Assembly: GCA_035344155.1 (NCBI GenBank)
Contig: DAORAL010000025.1
Location: 18,454 to 82,453, forward strand
Origin: UBA1845 sp002338715
GTDB lineage: Bacteria; Planctomycetota; Phycisphaerae; UBA1845
Length of the DNA stretch: 64,000 nucleotides
Direction of reading: 5' to 3'
A program made the translations under genes and the position numbers. The notes beneath the pieces were generated by a model, which saw only the letters and a list, made by a program, of their open reading frames with translations, had not been told where the DNA came from and did not search any database. Positions 26,873 to 36,887 of the stretch are shown in pieces (the stretch's first letter is position 1; every line of letters begins with the position of its first letter).

Positions 26873-29604
26873 GTTTCTGCAAGCTCCTGGTTGGGCTGCG
26901 GCGTTGCCACCAATTCTGAAGGAACGCTGAAGGTGAACTTCGATCCTCGCCCTTCCTGGGAGGATACGGTGACCTTCCCCCCATTGCGTTCTACAATGCG
27001 CTTCACGATCGCGAGTCCGGCACCCGTTGAATTGCATTCGTCCTTCGGTCGAAGCGTCTGAAACAGGCCGAAAATGCGTTCAAAGTGCCGTTCACTGATG
27101 CCTGGTCCATTGTCTTCCACGCTGAAATAGCATCCGGATCCATCCACTTCACATGACACCGTGACTTCACCGTGCGACTTGTCCATGTGGTTGATTGCAT
27201 TCACCACCAGGTTTTGGAAGACCTGTTGAAGTTGGGCTTCGTCGTACAAAACATTTTGCAGATGCCCCTCGATTCTGACGTCGATGTGTTGCGGGGGATG
27301 AATGGAATCGATGATATCCGCCACCAGTTCTTCAGTCCGAATATTGACGCGGCTCATCTCCTTTTGGCCGGCGCGAGAATAGCCAAGGATGCCTTCGATT
27401 AATTTCTCCAGGCGCTGAATCCTGGCCTTCAAGAGTTGCAGGTTTTCGCGCGCGTCATCATCGACAACGTCACCGAAGTCTTGGGCAACCCAGTCGGCGA
27501 CAGATGCGATACCGCGTAGTGGCGCTTTGAGATCATGCGACACGACATAGGCAAATTCCTGAAGATCTTGATTACTTTGTTCAAGCCGTGATGCATATTG
27601 CGCCAGTTGCTTGTGGGCTCGCCTTCGTTCCGTGACGTCCACGATGGAACAGAGAATCTGTTGCCCTGCATCGCTTTGAATCGGGCTCAATCCGATTTCC
27701 ACGTAAAAATGAGTGCCGTCCTTTCGCAGGCCTCGCAGGTCGCGACCTTCTCCCATCGGCCGCTTCATTGGAGAAGCTGTATAACCTGCACGGAGCGCGA
27801 TATGCTCGGTCTGACTTTGAAGCGGAACGAGCTTCTCAACACGCTCGCCCAGCAATTCGCCGCGCGTGTATCCGAATAGTTTTGCGGCGGCGGGGTTGAT
27901 CAAATTAATGCGGCCGCCCGCATCCACAACGATGATGCCCGATGGCGTTGTCTCAATCACAAGGCGGAAGTTTTGTTCTGCTCGCTTAAACGCAGTAATG
28001 TCGTGACTGATCTTCGCGATTCCATAGATCGACCCGTCCGATGCGACAAGAGGCGACGCCTTGATTGAAACCGGGATATCCAGCCCGCACTTGTGTCGTC
28101 TCACCGTCTCAAGCTGGTCCACGGTTTCGCCGTCGCGAACCAGTCCGAGGATGTCGTCGTATTCGCCCTTGCGATCTTCGGGAATCAGGAATTCCACATT
28201 CCGGCCGATTGCCTCTTCAGGCGAATATCCGTAAATCGTCTCCGCGCCCCGGTTCCAGGCGGTAATGTCCCCGTCCAGTGTCATCGTGATGATCGAGTCA
28301 ATCGACGATTCGACGACTGCCGCGAACATCCGGACCTTTTCGTTCTTTGCCGCCAGCTCTTTTTCCGTCTGCTTCCTGACCTCGATTTCGCTGCGCAGGG
28401 CATCCGACTGCAAAGTGACCGCGTTCGACATACTCATAAAGGCCCGCGACAAAATACCGATCTCCCCCTTCGAATTCGTGGGCAGATCAAAACTCTTGTC
28501 CTCAGCGAACGCTTTCGTCGCACGAGTCAACTCGGCAAGCGGCTTGGTGAGCGATCGGGCCATGACGACAGCCGCCACCAAAGCCAACGCGACAGCAACC
28601 AAGGCGCCAATCAGGCTCGAACGCATGACGGTCGCGGCGGTCCCCACGATTCGGTCATAGGGCTCGGTTTCAATCAGAACAACCTGGGGGCCACCTGCCA
28701 GTTGCCAAGTTGCCATTGCTGCCCCGAAGCGATCCCCGTTGGCGAGTTTGATCATTTCGGAATGCCGCGATGTCCGCGCAATCGTCTCAACGAACTGAGG
28801 AAAATCTTTTGCCCACGATTTGTCGCCGCCCAATGAACTGGAAAAAACGGACTCCGGGGCGCTTGTATTGAGAACGTAATCGCCATCAACGTTGGCAACG
28901 AATCGATGGCATCCATTCTCGTGCGTGTTAACCAGGCTTTCGAGGGCTGGGGTCATGTCAACATTGATGACAACAACACCGATTGGTTCGCCTCCCCAAT
29001 CGGTCGATGCGCCGGCGCGATAAATGGGAGCGGCCACGCGAAGCACCGGTACGTGCGGAACTTCGATAACACCATATTCCTGGTTCAACTCAATTGGCGT
29101 AATATGAGCAGACCCCGCGGCGGTCTTCATCGCCTCTTCAAAGTACGAACGATCGCTTTTGTCCTGCAGATCAGAATCGCTCACAACGCGAATCGCCCCG
29201 TCCGGTCCCGAACGATCGACCCTTACAATCTCCCGACCGTTTTGACCATTGATGAGGCGGAATTGAAGGTATGGTGACTTGACTTTAAGTTCACTGACAA
29301 AGTATTTGGCGACGGCGTCGCGCCCGTCCTGCAAAACGGATTCGTCCATCGCCCCGCCTGATTCCACCATCGCGTTGGCGAAATCCTTAACGACCGGATT
29401 GTGGACAGCCGCCAGCGCATCCGCGCGCGATCCGTAAACATACGTATCCAATTCCAGGGCACGCTGATCGACTTGCGATTGGAGGCGCCCCAATTCAACC
29501 GGAATGACGGATTGGGCGATGTTCCGTTGGATAAGCGCACCGACACCGATGGAGGTGAGTAACACCAAGAAAACCATCGCAGCAGTCAGGCGATTCGACA
29601 GCAT
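26869..29604 (-). CDS. membrane sensor histidine kinase with dCache, HAMP and two PAS domains
   Basis: 911 residues. TM helix 1 (about 8-28), a large extracytoplasmic double-Cache sensor (about 30-320, with SDRSYFEEA and 'GVVVINVDMT'), TM helix 2 (about 330-350), HAMP, two PAS domains (first around 'SSIDSIITMTLDGDITAWN', second around 'TTPSGIIVVDAGGRINLIN'), HisKA (YVVSHDLKAPLR) and HATPase (VEDNGPGISERHF, GAGLAIV). It should sense a small extracellular molecule and phosphorylate the receiver whose GTG overlaps its stop. Three 21-bp tandem repeats abut its start codon and contain its ribosome-binding region. Confidence 0.92.
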   Translation of the reverse strand: MLSNRLTAAMVFLVLLTSIGVGALIQRNIAQSVIPVELGRLQSQVDQRALELDTYVYGSRADALAAVHNPVVKDFANAMVESGGAMDESVLQDGRDAVAKYFVSELKVKSPYLQFRLINGQNGREIVRVDRSGPDGAIRVVSDSDLQDKSDRSYFEEAMKTAAGSAHITPIELNQEYGVIEVPHVPVLRVAAPIYRAGASTDWGGEPIGVVVINVDMTPALESLVNTHENGCHRFVANVDGDYVLNTSAPESVFSSSLGGDKSWAKDFPQFVETIARTSRHSEMIKLANGDRFGAAMATWQLAGGPQVVLIETEPYDRIVGTAATVMRSSLIGALVAVALALVAAVVMARSLTKPLAELTRATKAFAEDKSFDLPTNSKGEIGILSRAFMSMSNAVTLQSDALRSEIEVRKQTEKELAAKNEKVRMFAAVVESSIDSIITMTLDGDITAWNRGAETIYGYSPEEAIGRNVEFLIPEDRKGEYDDILGLVRDGETVDQLETVRRHKCGLDIPVSIKASPLVASDGSIYGIAKISHDITAFKRAEQNFRLVIETTPSGIIVVDAGGRINLINPAAAKLFGYTRGELLGERVEKLVPLQSQTEHIALRAGYTASPMKRPMGEGRDLRGLRKDGTHFYVEIGLSPIQSDAGQQILCSIVDVTERRRAHKQLAQYASRLEQSNQDLQEFAYVVSHDLKAPLRGIASVADWVAQDFGDVVDDDARENLQLLKARIQRLEKLIEGILGYSRAGQKEMSRVNIRTEELVADIIDSIHPPQHIDVRIEGHLQNVLYDEAQLQQVFQNLVVNAINHMDKSHGEVTVSCEVDGSGCYFSVEDNGPGISERHFERIFGLFQTLRPKDECNSTGAGLAIVKRIVERNGGKVTVSSQEGRGSKFTFSVPSELVATPQPNQELAET

Positions 29605-29665
29605 TGCTTCAGTTCAACTTCCAATTGCTTCAGTTCAACTTCCAATTGCTTCAGTTCAACGTCCA
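29603..29665 (-). repeat. three 21-bp tandem repeats ending at the kinase start codon
   Basis: Units at 29603-29623, 29624-29644 and 29645-29665. The first two are identical; the third differs at one base. On the kinase transcript the unit reads TGGAAGTTGAACTGAAGCAAT, and the last copy supplies the A and T of the kinase ATG. Each unit carries a weak GGAAG purine stretch and a TTG, in a frame different from the kinase. Confidence 0.9.
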
Positions 29666-30835
29666 CGGGTTCGCCCCTGGCAAAAGACGCGCATCGCGCA
29701 CTCTTGCCTGAGCCACTTACTGAGTCCGCAGGACCCAATTGTCCGACCAATTGAAATAGCCCGCCACCCACTTGCAGATCGCAGGTGAGTTCAAAACTTG
29801 GATCTGTCAACGATCAAAAAACCAAACGCAACCGGGGACGGACCTTACAGACCGGCCAGAACAACGGTCATCGCATTCCGGAAATTTCAACCGTATGTCA
29901 ACACACAGCCATCAAGTCGACGCAATCATCAAGTCAACGCAATAACGCACAATCGTTATATGTTCTAGCACAGAGATTAACCAACGGGCCCGTCATGATG
30001 AGACTACACGCGAACCGGGCGGTTGCATACAGCTATTCCAACATTCAAGTCTGTTCCTGCATTGCAGTCGCAACCAATCGATTCAATCAAGGTCATCACT
30101 TGCCACGTTCACCAGCAACCCAACCATAAGACCCGAGCTGGTAACGTCGTCTTTCTTGAACGGCCCTCTCAATGATTTATCGTCGTCATCCCGTTCAATC
30201 CTTGCACATGAAAGCGTTTGTGGCCGTGGTTTTGTCCCATCTTAAGTCTTGGTGTTTGCATTCCACGAAATTAGGAAAGGGGCATTTACCCCAACAATTT
30301 CAAGTGCATTAATTCACAAACACAACTGAAGATTCATATTCGGATTGAAACACGAAAGTCGGTCGAGAAGTGTGCCGCAATTTGAACCCACCAAGACTGG
30401 GTGCGATCCAATTGTTTTTGTAGTTGGGCTGAATCAATTCGTGAATCCCTTAAACGGACAACGACTTAACCGATGTCCATCGCGGGTGAATGCGCGCCAG
30501 GTTTGACCCACCCACCGGAAGGTTTTGACTTTCGCCGAAAGTGACTCGTCCTCATGCCCCGAAAACCGGTATTGCGCGACAAAAAAACAATATAGGACGA
30601 GGTCTCGCTTCAATGGCGAGAACCTAATCCCGATAGTACAGAGAGCGAATTGCCAGTCAGGTTTTTTGGGTTGGGATACGGTGGGCGCTATCCGTGCGCG
30701 ACGCTGGTGTGCCTGCCCGGAATGACTTGCTTTACATGAATTAATTGTTCGCCAGTTGATGGCGCGAGAATAACGGTAAGCAGACCGCCGCTTCAATCTG
30801 GATGACATTCATACAAGCAAAAAATTTCTCGAAGA
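29605..30835. other. 1.2-kb intergenic region between divergent sensor kinases
   Basis: No convincing gene: the open frames translate to basic, low-complexity peptides without motifs or ribosome binding sites. It contains the 21-bp repeats at its left edge, a tandem 17-bp duplication at 29910-29943, and A/T-rich patches around 30270-30330 and 30580-30600. Both divergent kinases must have promoters here. A short upstream frame (TTG at 29810 to 29586) overlaps the left kinase start; I do not call it a gene. Confidence 0.5.
29910..29943. repeat. tandem 17-bp duplication
   Basis: Two adjacent copies of CATCAAGTCRACGCAAT (29910-29926 and 29927-29943) differing at one base, about 300 bases upstream of the dCache kinase start. 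It could be a paired binding site or a replication slip; the sequence alone does not decide. Confidence 0.7.
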
Positions 30836-33800
30836 ATGACTAAGCATCTCGAAGACAACGAAGGCAATCTCGAAAACAGCGAGCGCCTGGTCGGTTCGGT
30901 CGCCATCAAGGGACCCGAGCAGACTTTCAACGCTGACAGTCTGGCCCCCATCGCCGCGCGTGAGCGCCAATCAACTGCTGGCGATGCGGATTGTCCAACC
31001 CCGACAACCATGCACAAGCCGGAAACCGCGGCCCTTCCGGAATCGGTCGCCATGCATGATGCCATGCGATCAGTCCAACCCGATTCGGTGGACGACCTCA
31101 TCCGTCATTTGTGCGAACACCTTCGAATCGACCCAGACTGGTATCGGATTGATGTCTTGCGCAATCGGGCAGCACAATGGATTTCTCAGCAATCGTCGAA
31201 GCTTTCAAATGACCGCGGGAGCCTGTTCGCTCAACTTTCAAAAGATCATCTGCTGATGGACGGACTTTGCCATGCGATGTTCATTGGCGAGTGCAGGTTT
31301 CTCACGCATCAGGATGTTAAGCAGATCTTTCCAGAAGAACTGACCGACCGCCTCTTCGCAAATCGAAACAATGACAAACCGCTGCGCATCTGGGTGGTTG
31401 GCTGTGGAACCGGCGAAGAAGCATACTCACTCGTCATCCACTTGAAACAGAAGGCAGCCGAGTTCGATTTTAATGGCGAGGTCAAGATTCTTGCGACGGA
31501 CATCTGCGGTACTGCGGTTCGCACGGCGATACGCGGCACATACCCACCGAACAAAATTAAAATCCCCGATGGCGTCGCACAAGAACATCATTTTGCGGCA
31601 CGCAAAGACACGGGCTGGCGAATTTCGAACGCGCTGCGCCGGCTGATGGTCATAACGCGCCACGACGTTCTGACCGAACCGCCATTTTCGCGGTTGGATG
31701 CGATTGTCTGTCGCAACCTGTTATCTGACATCGAACCGGCGTATCGCAACCAGGTCATGGAGCGCTTTCATTATGCGCTGGCACCTGACGGGTTGCTGAT
31801 ACTGGGCGAGAATGAGTCATCTGCACACTCCAAATCGCTATTTGAACCGGTCGACGGTTACCCCGCACACTTTCGCCAGAAAGTCGCGGACGGTGCAGTG
31901 CATTCATGGCAGTCAACCGAGTTGCGTCCGAGATTCGGCGTCCCGACAAACGCAAACGCACGTTCATGCAGTCCACAACTGCGCGGGCTTTTGAATATTT
32001 ACGACGAACTGCTTTGCGCACACACCCATCCGGGGTTTATCATCAATGAACACGGTGAATTGCTTCACTCAATTGGTGAGGCTTCAAAGTACCTCGATGG
32101 CCTCAGTGGGTTTGTCTCACTGAATCTACTCGATCTGCTCCATCCGAACGTGCGCGGCTTTGTGTCGACCGCGATGACCCGAGGACTGCGCGGATACTCG
32201 GGCGTCGTTCACGAGTCGGCCCTCTGCGATTTGGATGGTGACCGGAAGACTCTGCGCGTCACAGTGCAAGCGTTCCAAGGGCGAATCGACGGCGCCAAAT
32301 CGTTGTTCATCGGGTTGTGTCCGGCGGACGTGAAATTCGCAACACCAGATACCGCCAAAGAATCATCCGATACGCAACTGGCGAAATCGTTTGACCAACA
32401 GCGGCGCTCGCTGGAAGACGAGTTGGAGTCCGTCAGGAACGAATGCGCCACGGCGAATGAACGGCTCGCCGAAAAGTCCAATGAGCTGAAACTCGCTGAG
32501 TCCGCCCTTCAAGACGTCTCGGAAGAATTGCTGGCGAGCCAACAGGAACTGCAAGCGGTCAGTATCGAGCTTTCGAGTGTCGAAACGGAACATCGGGTGG
32601 CGGCATCTCAACTCACGCAATTGTCGCACGAATTCAACACTCTCGTGAGCAACTCCGAAGTTGCCGTCATGTTCCTTGACCATCGGTGTTTGCTTCAAAG
32701 CTTTACGCCGGCGATAAATCGGATGTTCGGAATTCGAACACTGGACATTGGGCGACCGATCGAAGAAATCCCGAGGCGATTCACTTGGGAAAACGCAACC
32801 GCGGACGTAGAGTCCGTCCTGCAAACCGGAGAAACGATTGAGAAGGAAGTCTTCGATATCGAAGGGGCTGCGTACTTTCTCCGTGTAAGCCGTTGCCAAT
32901 CCAATCATGATGGTTCGTTTGGTGTCGTGCTCAAGTTGGAGAGCATCGAGACCATCCGCCGCGCTCAATCCGCCCTTCAAATCGGAGCCGAGAACCAATG
33001 GCGACTGCTTGACGCCGTCTCCGATGCTATTTGGGTCACGTCTCCTTGCACGGACGGTCGTGAGGCGCACCGCCTTGACCATGTCAACGACATGTTCACG
33101 CAGGTCATGGGCATCTCCAAGAGGGAATTGAAAGAGAACCTCGACGCATGGCGCAAGCATGTTCATCCCGACGACCGCAAGCGCGTCAGTGGCCATGGTC
33201 CTGACTCAGCAACTGGCGGCGACGCGACCATGCGCTACCGAATCATCTACCCGGACGGCTCCGAGCGATGGATCGATCATTGCATATTGACGTTGCTTGG
33301 TGCAGGCAATGTCCCGAACCGTATTGCCCACATCGCGAAAGATTTGACTGACTTGAAAGCGGCAGACGCGCGATTCACCGATTTCTTATTCAATACGCAC
33401 GTTGCGCTGGCCATCGTCAAGGATGGCGTCGTCACCATTGCAAACCAGCAGTTGATCAAGTTGACCGGATTTTCCGCTGAAGAAATCGTTGGTCGACCGT
33501 TTGATGAAGTCGTGCAATGCGTTTCAGACGTGTTCGACGAAGACATGGTGTCATCGCCAACCGGTGCGATGGCGTTCAATGGCCGTTGCGAGGATGCCAA
33601 GATTGTCCGCCGCGACGGCACGTTCGTCCCGGTGGAAATCGACCTGGGCCCTGTCGAGACGGCTGACGGTCCGTCGATCCTGGCCACGTTCCACGATTTG
33701 ACCAAACTGCGTCACGCCGAAGCGCGCATCGCGCGTGCCAACATGCGGCTGCAACGATCGATCGAGGAACTCGATGAGTTCACCTACGCTGCAAGCCACG

Positions 33801-34438
33801 ATCTGCGTGAGCCCCTACGAAAGGTGGCTGCATTCAGCAACCTGCTCCCGAAAGACATCGCGATGGAACTTCCCAAGCGAGCGCAGGACGATCTTGATTA
33901 CATCATCGATGGATCCAAGCGCATGCAGTCCCTTATCGACGGACTGCTCACGCTGACACGTTGCGGAAAAAATGAGCAGACCGACAGCCCAGTGATGATG
34001 AAAGACTGCGTGGATCGTGCGCTGAAGGCCATGGAGTCGCGCATCCAAGAAAAAAACGCGGTCATTTCGGTCGACGAACTTCCCGAGGTCATCGGCAACA
34101 GGGATCTCATCACGCGGTTGTACGTGAACCTCATCGACAATGCGCTGAAGTTCACCAATCCCGACACGATACCGGAGATTCAGTTGACGGCGACGCCAGG
34201 GGATGCGTGGATTTTTGGCGTGCGCGACAACGGCATTGGGTTCGACCCAAGGTATTCCCAGCGTATTTTTGCGCCATTCAAGCGACTTCAGGCAAACAAC
34301 GCCGACGGAGGTGCTGGAATGGGACTGGCGATTTGCCGAAAAATCGTTCGGCAGCACGGCGGTGCGATTTGGGTCGAATCGTCGCTTGGGGACGGCGCGC
34401 ATTTTATGTTTACGTTGAATGACGAGTTGGAGGGGTAG
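30836..34438 (+). CDS. CheR-PAS-histidine kinase fusion
   Basis: 1200 residues, no transmembrane helix. A disordered N-terminus (about 1-85) precedes a CheR methyltransferase (about 88-330; SAM site VVGCGTGEEAYSL, then ATDICGTAV and DAIVCRNLL). Then come a truncated PAS-like segment (about 380-470), a coiled coil (about 505-610), three PAS domains (about 615-955), HisKA (YAASHDLREPLRK) and HATPase (VRDNGIGFDPRY, GAGMGLAIC). Unlike the divergent 1305-residue protein it lacks CheB and a receiver; the receiver is encoded separately two bases downstream. The ATG at 30836 has only GAAGA ahead of it. It probably integrates cytoplasmic signals through the PAS domains. The role of the methyltransferase without receptors is unknown. 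Confidence 0.92.
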   Translation: MTKHLEDNEGNLENSERLVGSVAIKGPEQTFNADSLAPIAARERQSTAGDADCPTPTTMHKPETAALPESVAMHDAMRSVQPDSVDDLIRHLCEHLRIDPDWYRIDVLRNRAAQWISQQSSKLSNDRGSLFAQLSKDHLLMDGLCHAMFIGECRFLTHQDVKQIFPEELTDRLFANRNNDKPLRIWVVGCGTGEEAYSLVIHLKQKAAEFDFNGEVKILATDICGTAVRTAIRGTYPPNKIKIPDGVAQEHHFAARKDTGWRISNALRRLMVITRHDVLTEPPFSRLDAIVCRNLLSDIEPAYRNQVMERFHYALAPDGLLILGENESSAHSKSLFEPVDGYPAHFRQKVADGAVHSWQSTELRPRFGVPTNANARSCSPQLRGLLNIYDELLCAHTHPGFIINEHGELLHSIGEASKYLDGLSGFVSLNLLDLLHPNVRGFVSTAMTRGLRGYSGVVHESALCDLDGDRKTLRVTVQAFQGRIDGAKSLFIGLCPADVKFATPDTAKESSDTQLAKSFDQQRRSLEDELESVRNECATANERLAEKSNELKLAESALQDVSEELLASQQELQAVSIELSSVETEHRVAASQLTQLSHEFNTLVSNSEVAVMFLDHRCLLQSFTPAINRMFGIRTLDIGRPIEEIPRRFTWENATADVESVLQTGETIEKEVFDIEGAAYFLRVSRCQSNHDGSFGVVLKLESIETIRRAQSALQIGAENQWRLLDAVSDAIWVTSPCTDGREAHRLDHVNDMFTQVMGISKRELKENLDAWRKHVHPDDRKRVSGHGPDSATGGDATMRYRIIYPDGSERWIDHCILTLLGAGNVPNRIAHIAKDLTDLKAADARFTDFLFNTHVALAIVKDGVVTIANQQLIKLTGFSAEEIVGRPFDEVVQCVSDVFDEDMVSSPTGAMAFNGRCEDAKIVRRDGTFVPVEIDLGPVETADGPSILATFHDLTKLRHAEARIARANMRLQRSIEELDEFTYAASHDLREPLRKVAAFSNLLPKDIAMELPKRAQDDLDYIIDGSKRMQSLIDGLLTLTRCGKNEQTDSPVMMKDCVDRALKAMESRIQEKNAVISVDELPEVIGNRDLITRLYVNLIDNALKFTNPDTIPEIQLTATPGDAWIFGVRDNGIGFDPRYSQRIFAPFKRLQANNADGGAGMGLAICRKIVRQHGGAIWVESSLGDGAHFMFTLNDELEG

Positions 34439-34440
34439 CC

Positions 34441-34902
34441 TTGTTGTGGAAGGATCGATGGAAACCGGTAGTGCTTCTTGTTGAAGATGATCCTGGAGAT
34501 CAGGAATTGACCCGCCGAGCGCTCGGTGAGCGCGGTGGTGAAATCGATCTTCGCGTGGTGTCTGACGGTGAAGAGGCACTGGACTACCTCAAGCACGTTC
34601 CGGGCGACGACGAAGAAAGCGACTGCCCACCGCCGGATTTGATTCTGCTCGACTTGAACATGCCCAAGTTCGACGGCAGGGAAATCCTGAAATACGTCCG
34701 TCGCCAGCCGAGCTTGAAACTGATTCCGATTGTTGTGCTGACAACCTCGCAAAACGAACGGGATGTTCAGGAGTGCTACGAACTCGGGTGCAATACGTTT
34801 GTATCGAAGCCCGACACCGTTGAAGAGTTCATGGATTCAATCGGGCTGATCGGCATGTACTGGCTGAGGATTGCGTCAACCGCAGGCTTGTGCCCGACTT
34901 GA
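34441..34902 (+). CDS. Rcp1-like single-domain response regulator
   Basis: About 153 residues. The frame has no early ATG, so a TTG start is needed: 34441 or, with better spacing from GGAGGGG (34429-34435), 34444. The receiver has VLLVEDDPGD, the phospho-acceptor in LILLDLNMPKFDG, VVLTTSQNE at the switch, Lys in VSKPDTVEEF and an 'IG.YW' end. It starts two bases after the stop of the CheR-PAS-kinase, so the pair is almost certainly a cognate two-component system. Confidence 0.88.
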   Translation: MLWKDRWKPVVLLVEDDPGDQELTRRALGERGGEIDLRVVSDGEEALDYLKHVPGDDEESDCPPPDLILLDLNMPKFDGREILKYVRRQPSLKLIPIVVLTTSQNERDVQECYELGCNTFVSKPDTVEEFMDSIGLIGMYWLRIASTAGLCPT

Positions 34903-35126
34903 ACCAACTGATCGCCTCGGCGATCGATCCAATTCTATTCTGGGCGTATTACCCAATCACCGTGCGAAAGCACAAACGAATTGATTCTAGGACTCGCTGT
35001 TGTGGTTGAAATACCAACTTCAATCCTACTGGATTTCGTGTTCGTGTCTTCATCAAATGTGCCTCGTGGCCGATGATTGAGACAGTTGCAAGGTCATGCG
35101 AATTGGTTGGATTGGGTGTCGGAATC

Positions 35127-36659
35127 ATGCAGCAAATTAGAATCCTGCTGGTCGAAGATGATCCCGGGCACCGGGAGCTACTGAAACGCATCCTTTGCGA
35201 CAACCGGCCGCACGTTCATTTAACGACTGCGTCCTGCAAGGCAGAATTCCAAGCTGAAATCATCAATCATACATTCGACTGCGTCATCCTCGATTTTCAC
35301 CTTTCCGACAGCCACGCCGATGAGTTGATTGATTTGCAGAACAAACTCGGCCGCAAATCCCCGGCGATCGTGATTTCGGGTTCCGATGAACAGGACATCG
35401 TGGTGCAGAGCATGCGGAGCGGCGGCGTCGATTTCATCCACAAAGACAACGCCATCGAGGGAACGAACCTCTGGGACCGCATCAACATCGTTCTCAACAC
35501 CCACCGACAACGCACACGCGAACGCCGCCAGGCCATTCGACGTGAAAAGCGTCTGCTCCAATTGGCCAACCGTGACCACATGACCGGGTTGGCCAACCGA
35601 CGCGCGCTCGAACAGTTGATCCAGGGCAATGGTCGCGGCATCTTTGATCGGCGTGGTGAAACATCGCTTGTGATGATTGACATCGACCACTTCAAAAAGA
35701 TCAATGATCAATACGGACACGAATGCGGAGATCGCACCATTTGCGCGGTGGCCGACGCGATTCGCAAGCATATCTCAAAATCCGATGCGGCAATTCGATA
35801 TGGCGGTGAGGAATTCCTGGTCATCTTACCGGGCAAGACACTTGAAAGCGCCGTGCGCTGGGCCGAGAACCTCCGCTCTGACATCGCGCGACTGGCCCTG
35901 CATCACGACAACGCAACCGTACGCCTCACCGCGAGCCTTGGCGTTGTGACGGATCGATCAGATCACCTCGGGTGCGAAACGATCAACCGCTGCGACGAAG
36001 CCCTTTACCTGTCGAAGCGGCGCGGGCGCAACCAGGTTTGTACTGCTCCGATGATCGACTTCGATCGAATCGCAGCGAACATCACCGTGTCAGACCCGAT
36101 AGAGCGCCTCGACTTTGCGCTCTCGCAAATGCGCCCGCTGCTCGGTCCCACGCAGAACAACCACCTGACGCACCACTCGCTCGAAGTCAGCCGAACCGCA
36201 TACGGTGTTGGGAAGCGCCTCGGAATGCACGCCGAACAACTGGATCGACTTCGCTATTCCGGTTTGTGTCACGACATCGGGAAAATGTACATTCCCGAGA
36301 AGATATTGGCCAAGCCCGCTCAACTAAACGATGACGAAATGTATCTCATCGGACGGCACTCTCGCGATGGTGCGGACATCACCCAGGTCCTGTGCAATGA
36401 CGACATCACCGCCGATTTTGTCCGCCACCACCACGTCCGATTCGATGAGTCCAATGGCGATTCGCAGAATGCACCGCCCCTGGGCGCACGAATCCTCTGC
36501 GTCGCCGATGCGTTGGTCACCATGACTTCCGATCGCCCGTACCAACCCGCCCGTCCGTTCGAAGCGGCGATTCGAGAACTACAGCAACAGCGAGGCCGAC
36601 AGTTCGATCCGACGGTCGTCGATGCCGTTGTGGAGCAACCTGCCTGCGTTTGTTCCTGA
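35127..36659 (+). CDS. receiver-GGDEF-HD protein with degenerate GYP motif
   Basis: 510 residues from the ATG at 35127 (an in-frame ATG at 35073 has no ribosome binding site). A receiver (1-125; Asp56 in CVILDFHL) is followed by a GGDEF domain (about 145-310) with intact active site GGEEF (226-230). The inhibitory RxxD site reads SKSD, so product inhibition is probably lost. Then an HD domain (about 340-505): HDIGK (His382, Asp383) and VADALVTMTSDRPYQP are kept, but the HHExxDGxGYP block is replaced by HHHVRFDES with no GYP. It should make cyclic di-GMP when phosphorylated. The HD part may be an impaired or altered phosphohydrolase. It closes the signalling cluster. Confidence 0.85.
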   Translation: MQQIRILLVEDDPGHRELLKRILCDNRPHVHLTTASCKAEFQAEIINHTFDCVILDFHLSDSHADELIDLQNKLGRKSPAIVISGSDEQDIVVQSMRSGGVDFIHKDNAIEGTNLWDRINIVLNTHRQRTRERRQAIRREKRLLQLANRDHMTGLANRRALEQLIQGNGRGIFDRRGETSLVMIDIDHFKKINDQYGHECGDRTICAVADAIRKHISKSDAAIRYGGEEFLVILPGKTLESAVRWAENLRSDIARLALHHDNATVRLTASLGVVTDRSDHLGCETINRCDEALYLSKRRGRNQVCTAPMIDFDRIAANITVSDPIERLDFALSQMRPLLGPTQNNHLTHHSLEVSRTAYGVGKRLGMHAEQLDRLRYSGLCHDIGKMYIPEKILAKPAQLNDDEMYLIGRHSRDGADITQVLCNDDITADFVRHHHVRFDESNGDSQNAPPLGARILCVADALVTMTSDRPYQPARPFEAAIRELQQQRGRQFDPTVVDAVVEQPACVCS

Positions 36660-36887
36660 TCTGAAATCCTGCACGAACCGAGTTCTGCGCAACAAGAACG
36701 AGCCCGCTTCTCCGACTGCTGCCGACGGTGGATGCCATTCACGACACTTCTTTGAAGACCTCCATCACGTCATGGTTCATTGCAGCCTCTAAGAAAAGCG
36801 GCTCGTCGAAATATATACGCGCCCGGGCACTTGCATGTGAGGAAATGTAAGGCAAGATTCGCAGCATCAGGTTGTGCTGGAGGATCC

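Noticed and set aside
26873..27037. N-terminal extension of the receiver gene to 27037
   Set aside because: The extra 55 residues are kinase sequence in another frame. The GTG overlapping the kinase stop is the natural start.
29586..29810. 74-residue minus-strand frame overlapping the dCache kinase start
   Set aside because: It needs a TTG start, has no ribosome binding site, and its only pattern is the translation of the 21-bp repeats. Kept only as part of the repeat finding.
30434..30808. 124-residue minus-strand frame in the 1.2-kb intergenic region
   Set aside because: Basic composition, no motif, no ribosome binding site. It would face the start of the CheR-kinase gene.
36660..36887. 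Possible Mn riboswitch upstream of the CDF exporter
   Set aside because: I found no yybP-ykoY conserved loops in the leader.
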